Below are positions 40,686-53,157 of a DNA stretch of 64,000 nt, piece by piece. Position 1 is the first letter of the stretch. Each line of letters opens with the position of its first letter. Below the pieces are notes generated by a model. It had not been told where the DNA came from and did no database searches. It worked only from the letters and a program-made list of their open reading frames with translations. The stretch comes from Symbiodinium sp. CCMP2592. Taxonomy: Eukaryota > Sar > Dinophyceae > Suessiales > Symbiodiniaceae. Both the position numbers and the translations under genes were made by a program. The DNA lies in assembly GCA_905221615.1 (NCBI GenBank), contig CAJNDT010006132.1:310001-374000 (forward strand), given 5' to 3'.

Positions 40686-43534
40686 ACCTCGGACATCATG
40701 TCATTTCTTCACGCTCTCGGCCCTGGCTATTTTGGGGCCTCCAGCCACGTTCATGTTGCGCGTTAAGCAGAAGCTCGTCGGAGCATCGAGCGTCTATGCT
40801 CATTCCATTTGCAGGGCATCAGGCGGTGCCTGACTGGAGCAGAACGCACGACTCCGGCCGCTGGCTTTCGTGGAGGAATTACCCCTTCTCGCCGTGGATC
40901 TTCGCGATTGCACAATCAACTCGATGGTGCACAAGTCGGGTTATGTCGGGTTGCAATGCTGCTGGCACATGTTCATGAAGAAGATTGAAAGTCCACTTCA
41001 TGGAAGACAGGCAGAGGGTTTGCATCTTTTGGTTTCAATCTCATCTCACAGCTGTGAGACGTTTCTAGACGTCAGGACTCCCTGTCGATGTATTGCAGGG
41101 GTGGGAGGAGGTGAGGCGAAACGTGTTGCACAAAGATGGCAGGCATGTCGCCTAATTCGATGTCTACCCCCGAGGTGGAAAAGCACTGCTGCAGAGCGTA
41201 TAGTTACGGCGAACACTGCATATGTGCCGGAGACATGCCGCTTGAACACCCCTTTTGGACAACAGGCTGAATTCGTTCGATGAGGGAAAGCCTGGCTCGA
41301 GAAGCTTGTGGCTTCAGGTTCCAGCTAGAAGCATCCGGGCCGAGAGACAAGGAGCGTTCCCTTCAAAGGCGGCACTAAATAGGCCTCTTCCTGCGGTCTC
41401 TCGGATGGAGTCTGAGATGAGCAGCACGCCGAACTAATCTGCAACATATCAACTGGTCTCTTCAAAGGTATTTCCAAAACTGTACACTGGAAGACAAGAA
41501 TCTCAACAAGCATCAAACCTCGCCCCGTTGACGTGAGCCTGCAAGTCGCGCCGTGCGCAGCCGGGCTGTACTTGCGCCTCGGCTTGATTCTCATCGCCAA
41601 GTTTCTTTTGTAAGCGTGAGCGCGAATGCATCTGCATGCCGAAGGACACGCGACATGACGCTTGTCAGCAGTGGTCTCCATGGCACTTTCAGGGATGATC
41701 AGGTTGACGATTTGTGAATAAATTGGCATACTTGTGGCATCAAGCAGGCTGACCCTTCCAAGTCTGAACTACAAAATGCGCTCCTGGGAGAGACCCACAG
41801 TCACATTAGCTAAGGCCTGTGTGGCACGATTCACCATCCAGGCCGTGTGCATGGAGACGCGTTGTGTAGTCAACCAGGGCATATGGCCAGGTCGCCACGT
41901 CGAAGGCGCTCGCCCTCACGCGAGAGGCACCTCAGCCCACAGCCCATTCGCTTCAGAACCCGGTATTCGCATTTTGTGCAACTTGCAGCCTCACCTGGTA
42001 TAGCAGGCGTCGGTCACGCAGTGCGGCTGAGCGGCAATGAAGAAATTTGCAGTTTCGTGACAGGTGCAGGCATGTGCAGGCTCCAGGTACGTGTACTTTG
42101 GTGTCCGAGTCTAACCCTCCAATATTTCATTTGGATACTCGGACTCGCATCCATACACCCTGCATAATTACACCAATAGTGCTTGGACACCCATGGGCTT
42201 TAAGTTGCGGTAGGGCGTCCTGTTGCTGACGATGGTTCAGTGCTTGGTGCCCGAACCGAGGGATCGAGATCCTACTCGGACCGCGGGAGGGGCGGAAGGC
42301 GAGGTGCTTGAACATGCCCACAACATTCCTTGTTCGGAAACATGCACTTTGCGAGGCAAGCCAGCGAGCGGGAGGAGCGCGAGGAGCGGGACGAGCCTGG
42401 ATTCCGAGGCCGCGGCCCCTGAAAGCCAAAAGCAGCAACCGGAGCCTTTCGGAGAGATCTGCATCCAGCTGGAACAATGCTCTTGGTAATTGAGCCACTT
42501 CGCAAGAGTGGCCTGCGCCACGGATGTGTAAGGTTCGGAGTTCTTGTCGAGCACGAGTGACAAAAAAAGGTTCGGAGTTTTTGCCTGAGCAGGTGGGGTT
42601 GTTATCGGCAACCCTTCGGATACTGAGCCACCCACCTACGAGGTGGAACAAGTCGGCCGGAAGCTCGAAAACTTCTGCAGTCAGTACATCAGCCAAAGAG
42701 ACGACCGAGGTAAAAAGCACAATGGAGATCCAACTTTTCAGGCGCCGAGCTTCCAAGTGATTTGGTAGGGCTTGCAAAGACGGCATCAGATGCGATGCGA
42801 CATGAAGTTTTGTGCAGGCCGTGCTCAACATTAAAGGCCAGGGAGGGCGCAACCTGTCGGCAGGAATGTGTAGGCTCGCACAGCCCCAGGCCCTAGGCCA
42901 TGGGAACCAGAGCCGAAAATCTCTTCAGCATTCTTTCGATGTCTTCCGCTGCACCCCGCCCGAGTGCCCCATCAACTCCGTGCAATGCCATGGACACTGC
43001 GACCAAGGTATCCGATCGTTGAGAGCTCCGCCGAGGGCAAACGAGGCATCCGCCTCATGCGGTTCCATTCGGCATCGATGGCACGTGAGTCCTCGATGTA
43101 CGTATGTGTGTGGCAGCTCAGGGTTATGTAGCCCGCAGTTATTATGGATTCGGCTGCTTTAAAAGCGAAGGACGATGCACGCGATGACGGAGAGGAGATG
43201 AAGGATTGCTTCATGTGCCTCGACAGAATTGGCTCGGCCTCGTCATGCCTCGTCAGAGCCGTGTGCTGTAGTCTCTGGACGCATTGACACCGGAAAGCCT
43301 CGTGCGGGTGTTTTAGCGTTTAGCTTCGGGGAGATCGTCTTGAAGTCACGTCGAAACCAAACAGCTTCAAAGGGGCCGTCGGGCCCAGACAGACTAACTT
43401 GGTGATCGGACCTTCGCCCAAGCAGATCGCGGCCGATTTTTTCATTTCACAGCCGCCGGAGTTCACGGCTTCAATGCACTGTTTTGCTCTGAGCTCTTTG
43501 CACTTAGTATTACCCGCCGTAATGGAGGTCGTAG
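40686..43534 (+). other. Unassigned region with possible exons
   Basis: + strand stretches that look translated: about 40868-40990 (VEELPLLAVDLRDCTINSMV), 42240-42488 (hydrophilic, ends QLEQCSW) and 42617-42760 (YEVEQVGRKLENFCSQYISQ). They fit no family I recognise. A 241-codon - strand frame at 42127-42852 overlaps the second of these and is likely its shadow. Confidence 0.3.
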
Positions 43535-44364
43535 TTGCCTGCAAAAGGAAGCACGGCATGCCTGGTCTGCGGGAGCTCCAGCAGAAGCAGCGCCGCAGTC
43601 GGATCAGCCTGAGCCCAAGCCGTCTCCGACTGTGCTGCAGAGAAATCCTCTCTCACACGGATTCTGAAGGCTAACTGGTCCAGCACCTGCTGCTTGCGTT
43701 TGCCATCGCCTTACTCGGGGCTGTATTGAAGCTTATAGATATCATACACCTTCGCCATGCGTTTTCGAGCGGCTGCTTTCGCTAGCCAGACATCGATTTG
43801 CATCTATGGGGGTTGTCCAAGCTAAGGACACAGTGGCAGTGAGGAGCCCTTGAGTTCGTGCCAAGTGCATACAAACTCTCATAGGTCATAGGAGACCTCC
43901 CAGTCAGCAGTAGCCGACGGCACAAGCTAGCGGACTCAACGACCCTAGCTTTAGAGTGAGGAGCTGGCATAGCAAGCGATTGCAACGTATCGTGCTCCAG
44001 AGACAGGAAAGTAGGGATTCAGCTGCCTGACTATGTGAAGCAAAGAGAAGTGCGGGCAGTCTGCAGTTTTGTGGTCCCCGGTCTTTCCAGGAAATCTTGG
44101 CTCCAGGTATTTGGGGAAATTGGAAGTTTGGGTGGCAAAAGGAAGCTTTGGATGGTATCTCAGATTCGCAATTGGGGAGTGGTTTGCGCGACTGGGGTGA
44201 GCTGGTCCTGCTGTTTCCCAGTATCCTGTTGATAGAAGGCGCTCAAGGACAAGGAGAAACCGGGAAATGAGGGACACTCCGGGGCCCCACCGGCTTCTGG
44301 TGTCAATAATAAGCCCAAAGCCAAAGCTAAAGGAAAGTCCAAAGCAAAGGCGAAGGCCAAGTAG
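43535..44364 (+). CDS. Exons of an unidentified gene with Lys/Ala tail
   Basis: Two segments look coding. About 43535-43651 reads AGAPAEAAPQSDQPEPKPSP after a short basic lead. 44236-44364 follows a TAG acceptor and ends NKPKAKAKGKSKAKAKAK before TAG. The basic Lys/Ala tail resembles histone-H1-like or RNA-binding tails. Whether both belong to one gene is inference. Confidence 0.4.
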
Positions 44365-44550
44365 TTTTCAACCGTATGCATGGCTCTTTGCAGGCCAGAA
44401 CCAGTACGTTATGTGTACAACACTATCTACAGATACTGATGTTACGTTATTCACCAATGTGTTGCTCCACTGGTCTGCTGCTACACGGCTGGTGCTTGCA
44501 TCTTTCGCACTGCAGCACAAAGCCTGCTTTTGTGAGCCTGATATGCTTTG

Positions 44551-44654
44551 ATCGGTGTAGTACTGACCACACTGAGAGCTTTGGGATGATGGTCGTCATT
44601 GGACTCATGGTCGTCTTAGTGGCAGTGTACATCCTCATAGCTGTGCAAAAATAG
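44551..44654 (+). CDS. Possible last exon of a tail-anchored membrane protein
   Basis: The + frame ends with DHTESFGMMVVIGLM then VVLVAVYILIAVQK and TAG at 44652. A short polar lead, one helix of about 19 hydrophobic residues and a minimal tail is the layout of SNAREs and other tail-anchored proteins. No SNARE motif was found upstream. Confidence 0.3.
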
Positions 44655-45945
44655 AAGCCGGACATGCACTGGTGCAGCTTTTCCAGGCGGCTAAATGCAC
44701 AAGTTGATGCACAGATGCGGCAGAGAGTGTTTCAGTCAGTTGTAGGATGTTGTATGTACCACCGCAGAGCGGGCAGACGGATATGCCTGCCAGGAAACCT
44801 TTCTTGCATTTGAGGCGTCATGTGGCTGCATGTGACAGATCATGTAATGTAAGCTCAGCCGATGCTGGGTGAATGCAGCAATGTCCAGCAATGGAGGGGG
44901 GGAGAAGGTGGAGTGGACCTACCGCGGCTGCTACGCAAGATGACTTGCTTGCTAGCATAAGTGCACATTGTCAACGCACGTATCACCGCAGTCTGTGAAC
45001 GACAAGCACACATGCTGTTGCTTGCGTCTCAACTCTTTGACCTTCAGCCGCTTCGTCCGAGGGATGCGATTTTACAACTACAACATGGCCAACAGCTCTT
45101 CGTTTCTTGACTGTGTCGGAGAGCGACCACATGCAACGACTATCGTACTGTAGTTGCGCCTAGACCCAACTCGCCAGTCAATTTATTTGCTTGTCATTGT
45201 CTGCAGCGACGCAAGGTTCGAAGGCTTGCATCAACTGCAGGGTGGCAACGGTGACGGCTTTGAAAGCTGGGTGCAGGAGCAGTGCTAGCCCGGTGCTTGA
45301 ATAGTGTGGAGATTGGGGCAGCTAGCAATCAGCCCTCACTGTCCTGGCCCGGTGCATACGCAAGTCAATTGTGCACCCTTTGTCTTTGACCATCGAGTAC
45401 CATCGCTTATTTCTCTTCTCGGTTGCCTACTCGGGTCAGGCAGTTCGGGTTTTGAGTTGGTAGGCTAGGGGCTAGGTAACAAATTCAAGAACTCTCAGCT
45501 CAGCATAAACTCAGCCTGACCCGAAACAAAACAGAATGACACAGTGACAGTGCGAAAAGGGAAGATGCGGGAAGCTAGGAGCCTTTGGCAGATGGATGTC
45601 CAGTGGACCTCGTCTTTGCCACGCTGTCAGAGACGAGGCAGCTTCGGCTGTAGCTGCATTTCGGTTTTATCATGTTAATAAGTGATGTTTGCAACTGGAG
45701 GTTGCAACTGGGCCCGTGGGTTCGCGAGTACCGGACCCAGCCCTCCCAAGCGTTGGATGTAGCGACATACCAGAACCTCGTGCTGCAACAAGGAAGGCTT
45801 CTGTGCTGAGCATTTGCAAGTAATTCAGTGGCAAGCCCGTGGCACCAAGGAATTCTTTAAAAGAGGCCGACAAGACACTCGGAGCATAGAAACTTAGTGC
45901 TGCAGTCTTCTCTCGTTGGTTGGGTTGGCAATTTGACACCTCTGA
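44655..45945. other. Region without recognised genes
   Basis: About 1.3 kb with no coding signal I trust and no repeats. A - strand frame at 45670-45990 overlaps the next exon on the opposite strand. Confidence 0.4.
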
Positions 45946-45947
45946 CA

Positions 45948-47210
45948 GCTGCTGAAGCGTTTTTCGCCCTGCAACCCTCCAGAATCTCATAAGATTCGGC
46001 CACTGCTACCCGCTACCCTCCTGCCCACGGTACAAGTACAAGTAACTTCCATCACCAGGAAGAACGAGCTGCCTTGGACGAGTGTCCTGGACGGTATGGC
46101 CGAGAAGTACAATGGGAACCTGAAGACCTTGCTTTTGCAGCTGGTCTGAAAAGCCGAAGAGAGGATTGAACTGCACGATGCCATTACAAGTGCCTTGATG
46201 TCGAGCAACAGCGACACTGACTGCGCTACGCGGTTAAGGCTTGTGATATAGTATCGTCCAAGTAAAAACGTCAACTGGGCTTTTGGTGGTGATTCACCTT
46301 GGGCACCGGAGCAGGCATGACCGAAGGACCGGAATGACTCTCTAATTGCAGGGCCTTCGGCTTGGAAGTCCCAGGAACGGCCCATTTAGATCGCACGCTG
46401 CCGCCGTAATATTCTCAGCTGTCAGCATCCAGTTTGCCAAGTCGAATCAGTTGTCAGTGCAGCTAACTTTAGTTTCGTGTGGAGCCCGCCAAGGAGATGG
46501 TGGCTTTACAGCCAGATAAGATAAGGGCACTGAGAGGGTAAGTTGAGACCGCCTGCTTGGACAAACCGTCGGGGAGAGGGTGCTGGGTGTCTCAGTCCTT
46601 CTACTTGAGTCGCAGGATGTAGCTGTCCAACCAGGCGGAGCTAGACATGGGGGGCAACGTCCGCATGAAGTTTCCAGAGCCACTTGAGGTTTTCCAGATC
46701 TCGCTTCAGAAGAGATCCTGAATCCCTACCTCTTTTTGGAAGGCACGGAGGGGATGGCTGCAAGGCCCTTGGCATGACAGGGCTTCAGGTCCAAAGTTAG
46801 CTTTTGTTGGGAGGCTGCCGGACAAGCGAGTTGCTGGCCTGGTTGGGGCCTGAAGCCTGTGGTGGCCTCCAGTCACGCCAGGAGTAAGAGAGCGTTTGTT
46901 GTCTTCAGCTCTAAGGCTTTGCCGAATCCCAAGAAGGCCTTCATCGGCCGAAGTCTGCTATCACGGCACGAGGAGCTGCACTTCTGCTTCGCTGGTGCCA
47001 TCCCCGGATCGCTGCGTGGTTGGAGCCACTCAGCCTTGTGACGGGGACTCAATGTGAGGCCTAAGCACATGCCCACGCGAGGTGCACATTTTCCAATCAG
47101 TGACATAGCGGCTGCTCTGGAAGATCCGAAGAAAGATAATCTGGAAGAGGCAAAGATCCTCCTGGCAAGGACTTGGCTTGCACAGCCTTGCTGTTGCCCA
47201 AGCAGCGTCA
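45948..47210 (+). CDS. Multi-exon gene of unknown function
   Basis: Several + strand segments have coding character. 45948-46147 contains ELPWTSVLDGMAEKYNGNLK. 46155-46220 contains AEERIELHDAITSALMSSNS. 46479-46539 contains VEPAKEMVALQPDKIRALRG and is followed by a textbook GTAAGT donor. 46633-46700 contains AELDMGGNVRMKFPEPLEVF. 47090-47180 contains ISDIAAALEDPKKDNLEEAK. Their order and strand suggest one gene, but I cannot name a domain. The first two lie in one frame split by a TGA, so an intron or a lesion sits between them. Confidence 0.4.
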
Positions 47211-47785
47211 TACATGTCGGCAAGTTTGCAGCCAGGATAGCAGCTTGCTGTGCTCATTCTGCTAAACATGAGATGATCGGAGAACAGCGACAAAACAGCT
47301 GTCACGAAAGCTAGCTCCTTGGAGCTTGCGGGAGTTGTTGTTTACATAGTTCTTTCTTGGACAACTTCAGGCCCATTTGTTTGTCGGCTTTGGTTTCAAT
47401 GGGTTGAGCTACCGTGCTTGCCGTGGATGCTGATTCTGTTGTGCATGCCTATTTGTGCTCCATCGGCATTGCAGCATGCTCACCCACGCTGCGCGTCGCG
47501 TCGAAACGTGCATCGCGGTGGGGTCCCCAACCTCCGCCATCATATCGCTTCTCTATACTGGCTTATCCCTCGGCGCTTCTGCTTCTTGCCCCTATAGCTG
47601 CCCGAGCTTTCGTCCGCCCTGCTCTCAAGTTGAATTGCTAGAGGACGTTGAGGAAGGTCTTGCGCAAGGCGCAACGAATGGGGCTGCTCGATGATGGCAC
47701 GATCCTTATTCTCCAAGGCCTGCCTCAGTCGCTTTATGACTTGTGACAACCAGAGCATTGGGACCATGCCGAAAACTGCCCGCAG

Positions 47786-50020
47786 GCGATCTGAACAGCA
47801 GAACAGTACTTCGCCCTTCTGGCCACCAGTTGGACGTGCTGAGTGAAGTGATGGCAGACAAAGAATTGCAGGACACCGGCCCAAGAAAGCCGAGCGCACG
47901 ACACTCATGGAGTGCCTGCATGTGACAGGCGGCAATTCGAATCGGGTTGTCTTTACTGGAAGCTTGGATGAATTGTCGGTGGCACGTCGCAAGTGCGTGA
48001 AATTCAAGATTAAGTGTGAAGATTGTGCTGGATGCGAGTAAGGACGGGGAATGGTTCGAACCTTCCAATGCAGATCCGTCGGAGCTGCCAGTGGCCTGCC
48101 ATGCAGCTAGCAGCCACTGTAAGATCACAACTGGTCTCTGTGATGCACGAACCAAACTCTTCGTGAAGATGAGCCGCTCAACCCTGCCGCTCTGAGCACT
48201 GCAAGGTGACGTACAAGTTTTTACACGATGTGGGCCTGGAGCTCGGACGGGTGGAGGGACGCTACGTGGCGTTTTGGATTGTCTTCATGGTTGGGGGGGC
48301 GAAGGTTAGATATCGAAAGGAACCTATGCATTGGAATCGCAGAATTTCCTGCAGCCGCGATCCGGAAAGAAGCTTGTGCGGTGGTAAACTGTTTGCAACG
48401 AACCACCAGTGAGACGCCAGGCATCATGAAGCACCGATAGCTTTGTTTACGGAGGCTTGTCCGTCCTTGTCGGGGTGTGTCAGCCCTGCAGCCTACACCT
48501 ACACAACGCAAATGCCATTCGTGGCGTCAGGCTTCTACGGACAGCGTTTCTAGCCCCGATTGAACTCTTTCTCTCCTCGACTCCAGTTTAGGCGAGGAGT
48601 CTACGCAACCGGTGTCCGTATGGTGCAAGCTCTTGATCATTACACGTGCAAAGTACAAGGCTTGGGCTGCCGTCGCCATGCCAGCAGCTCCAATTAGAGA
48701 TCAAGAAGAGGCTTGCTTGTTGCTCCGGCTGTCGGCGAAGTAAATGCACGAGCTACGACCGACCTGTGCCGCTGGCTGCTCCGGACGCTGCCTTTGTGAG
48801 AGCCAAGCACAGATGCCCCGACCGCGTGCTGCAAGTCCGTTGTGTGCAAGCACTTCTCAAGCCAAGATGCCAACCCAAAGTCAAAGGGCCTTCTCGGTGA
48901 GTTTGTCCAAGCCGAGTACCAGCACATCATAGCCCAATCAGTGCCCACAGGACAGCAAAGTTCGCATATGTTCCATGACTGCCCAGCGTAGACTGCGGTG
49001 GGGCAAAATCTGTACTGAAACTCGTTTGTTGGCCACAGTCGCACATGAACTCAGGTGACACATTCCTGAAGGGGGAACGTGCCCCGACTGCAATCGCCGG
49101 CGTATCGGAAGGCATAGATTGCTTTGCTGCTCTGCCCTTGGCACAGGTTCACTCACCCTGAAGTCGCTGCTCGAGGCGGCGAGCGACGTGGAGCTCAGCC
49201 CGAAGAGCCCCAGTTCTGAGCGCTACCACGCGTTCCCTGCCTGCCTTGCTTTATCCATGTCGCCACATATGGCCATATGGAGAGCTACTGAGATAAGTAC
49301 CAGCACATGTGCTCTTTTTCCTGTCCCCATGATTCGAGGACGCTGTGCAGCTTGCTGCTGCCTCAGTTTCAGTTGGAGCTTGGCCAAGCCAGCAGGCCGT
49401 GTCCGCCGCAGCCTTGAGGTCGCCACAACAGCTGAAGGAATGGGGCTCCTGGCACGCAAGTACAGTAGAGTTCGCAAAGGTCTTCTTGCGTGCAGCTGCG
49501 CCTGCTTCCTTCCCATCGGTGTTTTCCAAGGCCTGGACTTCAAGGAAGGCAGCTTTCGCCCTTTCCGTTCCGTAGCCGAAGATTTCCAAAGCTTTCAGCA
49601 TTGTGACCGATGCCCTTGAGCGAAGGCTTTCCCGCATCAGCTGATCGGCTGCTGGCATGGGCTCCCAGGAAGCTGGCAAGGCCGGCGCCCTTCTTGGATG
49701 ATGCGAGCTCTTGCTCAGTGCTGGCATGCTGAAAACGTGCGCTCATTGAAGTACACTGAGTACACCCTGTCGCAGCACTGCTTGGATCAAGATGTCATTG
49801 AATTGAGGCGATTACGCTGGAGCTTCCCTAAGGGCGGTTATGAGGCCAGTGTCGGACTTGCTGGCGCGAGGTGTTTAGCTTACATGAGGTTAGATCGCTG
49901 TTTGCACGAAATTGCACACGAGCGGCCTTTCTGCGGCAGGTGATCCACACTCAAGGGGGCAGTGACCACCGTCCCGTCGTCCTCGAGGCCAGGAAGCATC
50001 AGAAAGGCAAGTGTGGTGAT
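47786..50020 (+). CDS. Inositol polyphosphate 5-phosphatase-like (EEP fold) gene, partial model
   Basis: Two exons carry catalytic signatures of the 5-phosphatase family in the right order. 47786-47871 (AG|G acceptor) gives GDLNSRTVLRPSG and then LDVLSEVMADKELQ, like the GDLNYR motif. The exon starting at 49940 (AG|G) gives TQGGSDHRPVVLEARK, the SDHRPV motif. Between them, coding-looking segments include 47930-48040 (FTGSLDELSVARRKCVKF), 48030-48190, 48198-48290 (VTYKFLHDVGLE, compare the PTYK motif) and 48863-48990 (GLLGEFVQAEYQHIIAQS). I did not find the PxWCDR motif, so the middle of the model is open. Such enzymes remove the 5-phosphate from inositol phosphates or phosphoinositides. Confidence 0.5.
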
Positions 50021-51551
50021 CTCGTCGCAACTGCCATGACAGGCTGCCTTGACAGTGGTGGCTGCAGAGCCTGACACGTCGGAGCCGTCCTGCCCAGACC
50101 CGTCGCCAGAGCTGATCGAGGCCACAGATTTCACTTTCAAAGTTGGCAGAGAGAATGTCCAGATTACTGCCTCATGCTTGAACAGCTCACTCCGCATTCA
50201 CAGTTGATAGGAGTCTCGGAACGAGAGCTGTAAAGCTGTGTAGGAATGCCCAGCTTTGACTGAGATTTGCTTGCCGTTTAGGTTATATTTTGTGCTCTTT
50301 AGCAGGCAGTCACTCAAGACGACGCCGACAACAGTGATTCAGGTGACCCGGCGCTTTAGTCTAAGTGCAACTTATCCAAGAGGAGCCTCTCTGCTGTTCG
50401 GAGCAGCCAGGTGAGTCTCCGGGGCTGTTTGGCTCGCTCGCCCGAGGCTCAGGGGGTCCATGGCAGCAGTCGCTTCCTTGGATCCGTGACAGGCTAAGCT
50501 AGTCTGCGATGCTGTGGGACCGGACCAGGTGGCGAGAGCTGGAGTTAGCAGCAGCTGGTTTCGAGCTTCGAGCCCTGGCAGACAGCTAAGGCCAAATATC
50601 AGTTGTAAAGATGTTTCGCCAGTTGTCCGAGTGGGACTCGCCTCGCCCCGCTGTCCTCCTCAGAACCCCACACAATCCCACACTCCTCCCTACCTAGGGG
50701 TGGGTACGTGCGCTGACTCCTGCCTGCAAAGTTCGAGCAGAGCACATGATCAAGGCCGTCTTGGAAAAGCGCCAGCCGAGCACTTAGACCAATGGCCAAG
50801 CATCCGGGAGAGCCTGGCAGGTCGTCGACGGCAAGCTTCACAATCGCGACATTCGTTGGGCAGGTGGTCGAATCTATCTACTGCGCATTTTCCAAGCATC
50901 GCAACAAGGTTTGCCAAAGCATGCTTTCTTTATCGTGTCACCTGAGACGCTCCCATGACCTCCAAACGGTGGCTGATCAAAAGCCCTGCTTCGCGTCGCC
51001 GTCCATCAGGTTCAATTTCGCATGGCAAAGAACGGCGACGGCCCAACGATCAGAATCTCCTGAATGCCACACCTTTGGTTGAAACCAGCTTGCCAGGCGA
51101 CATGCTGCCATGAATCAATGTACGTGCGGCTGTTAAGCATGACGCTGATGGATCACCTCAGGTGTTTGCATAATTCTGGCACGAGCAGCTGGTATATGCA
51201 GCACGAGCAGACGCAAGAAATAGAAGCTTGGCGCAAGCATGCGCCTGCCCTAGCGGATGGCAAGCAGTGGCTATGCAGCGCAGGCTGAATATATGACACA
51301 GTGATCTCGAATTGATCAATCCCTCGTGGTCAGGACGAAGAGCCGATTGTCGGACAGAAGGCTTTGCTGCAACCGCAATGCCATGTGTCTTGAACATGGG
51401 GGAGTGAAAGACAGTGAAGAGAGCGGGAGACTGCCGTGCCCCGTCTCTGACAGCGAATAGGCCGCCAGGGCAGCCGTTGAAATTCGATCGAATCAAACCG
51501 GTGTGAGCCAGCACACACTGGGGGCCTTACGTTGGTGCTGTTAGACTGGAG
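50021..51551 (+). other. Unassigned region with possible exons
   Basis: + strand stretches that look translated: 50727-50790 (KVRAEHMIKAVLEKRQPST) and 51178-51285 (WYMQHEQTQEIEAWRKHAPA). No family recognised. Confidence 0.3.
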
Positions 51552-51824
51552 GTCTCGGTGGTAGGCTACACGGCCACGGTGCGCTTCGTGGGCGAGACCC
51601 ACTTCGCCCCGGGTGAGTGGGTCGGTGTTGAGCTTAAGCCTGGCCAGCCCGCCGCGTCTTCGAATGTGGCAGAAAATGGCAGAATCCTAGGCCTTAGAGT
51701 TGTACAGTGCAGAAGGTAGACTGATTTCATCGTGTCAATTATCGCCTTCAAAAGACTGACCAGTTTTGATTAGTCGTGTGCATCGGCTATGCCAGCTGTG
51801 GGCAAGAACGACGGTACCGTGCAG
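51552..51824 (+). CDS. CAP-Gly domain protein, two exons
   Basis: CAP-Gly domains bind the EEY/F tails of tubulin and EB proteins. Exon 51552-51642 gives GYTATVRFVGETHFAPGEWV then GVELKP. Exon 51796-51824 gives AVGKNDGTVQ. Joined with a phase-1 GC donor they make the classic G.VRFVG..FAPG.WVGVEL...GKNDG sequence. The rest of the domain (YF.C...HG.FV) should follow; 52030-52085 contains a possible remnant (TVHEGGFFPAE) but I could not splice it cleanly. Both the start of the gene and its other domains are unknown. Confidence 0.72.
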
Positions 51825-52384
51825 GACAGAAGGCACGCCGACAGAAAGTCCTTGCATGTCCTTGCAATGCACTCTGTTGCCATAGGGATGATGGTACTGC
51901 ATAGTGCACATGCAAACTTGGGGGGTTATTTAGATTGGAAAAAGAATGGCCACGCAGGTCACATCCTGTCATCCCATAACTTCGAGGGGTTCCGATTGCT
52001 TGTACAGATCTTGTGACAGCAGCCCGAAAAGTATCGCATGCAAAGCCAGAGGCAGCACCGTACACGAAGGTGGGTTCTTCCCCGCCGAAAGAACGACTAC
52101 ACTAGACTCCCAGACAGTCATGGCAGTCATGTGGCAGATCCTGCCACGGGCAGCCTTCGCAAATTCTCACGCTGCATAGCAGCTGACGTTTGCTAAAATT
52201 GAGTTGCACAGCTTCGTCTCAGCTCCTCCAGCCGATCCAGGTATTTTAGCTGCGAGCCCAATCACGGCCTCTTCGTGCGGAGGAGCGTCGTGCCGGGACC
52301 CCTGTTGGCCTACGCTTACTGGAGCGAGCCAATCCGTTGCGCAAGCCGTGACATTTCGGGGAAACGCGAATAAAGAGCTGGTAG

Positions 52385-53157
52385 AAGTGGGCTGATGACT
52401 TCTTCACGAATGGAGGAAGTCGCAAGTATGCAAGATTTGGGACAGGCAGCGCATACCTGGCGGAGATCCACCAAGCCCTAGCAAAGCCAGAGTTCTCTTT
52501 GCAGGCTTGGTGCCCTGACAGTGCCCTGATGAAATGGTTGTCCTTGTGCTGCTGCACATCCTTTGCCGCCACGGGGTCTTAGTACAGTATTAGTTGAACC
52601 TGCGTGATGACTTGTGTCATGGATGTTTCCACAGTCCTGTGCGATTTTGGGGTTCAAAAGCTTGCGATATGACCGTTACAGTACTTGAATGCCGCTTCGT
52701 GTCTGTCTTGTGCCTGTTGCTGCCGGTGATTCGTGTCTGTTGGGCAGCCAGGCGCTGGCCCCGAGATTTGCGAGGCACCCGCCCGTGCCTCAGGCATATC
52801 GACGTCAAGACATAATATGTCGTGAGTTCTTCTCCTGTTAACTTGGAGGTCGGCGGCGATGCTGAAGGCTCGGTACAGTCCCGCTTCCTTCGAACTTGTC
52901 AAAGAGATTGTGCAACATCTGATTGTCTAAGTGGGTTGCGGGCCTCTGACCATTTCTGACCGTTTTGTGGTAATTAGTAGTTGGTGTCGTCAGGTGACTC
53001 CCAGAGTGAGGACGATGTAGATGAGGCTGGGCACATGTGGGACGCAAGCTCGTCCATAATTCAGGCGATTGCAAACTGCGATGAGGTGGCCATGGTGCCC
53101 ACGCAAACCATGCGCCGCAAGGGTGTTTCAGCAGAAGCTGGAGGTGAAGAGGCATGA
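52385..53157 (+). CDS. Two exons of an unidentified gene
   Basis: 52385-52504 is 40 codons between an AG acceptor and a CAG|GC donor (FFTNGGSRKYARFGTGSAYL, then AEIHQALAKPEF). 53005-53157 is a terminal exon (SEDDVDEAGHMWDASSSIIQ, then AIANCDEVAMVP and an Ala/Glu end before TGA). Both have convincing composition but no known motif. They could be the 3' part of the CAP-Gly gene or a separate gene. Confidence 0.4.

Noticed and set aside
42127-42852. 241-codon - strand frame
   Set aside because: The + strand of the same interval has more protein-like composition and matches the strand of all other genes; no motif on either.
45948-46220. UGA recoding between two in-frame coding-looking segments
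   Set aside because: The gene is not identified and an intron or a lesion is the simpler explanation; unlike the LINE site there is no CUAG context.
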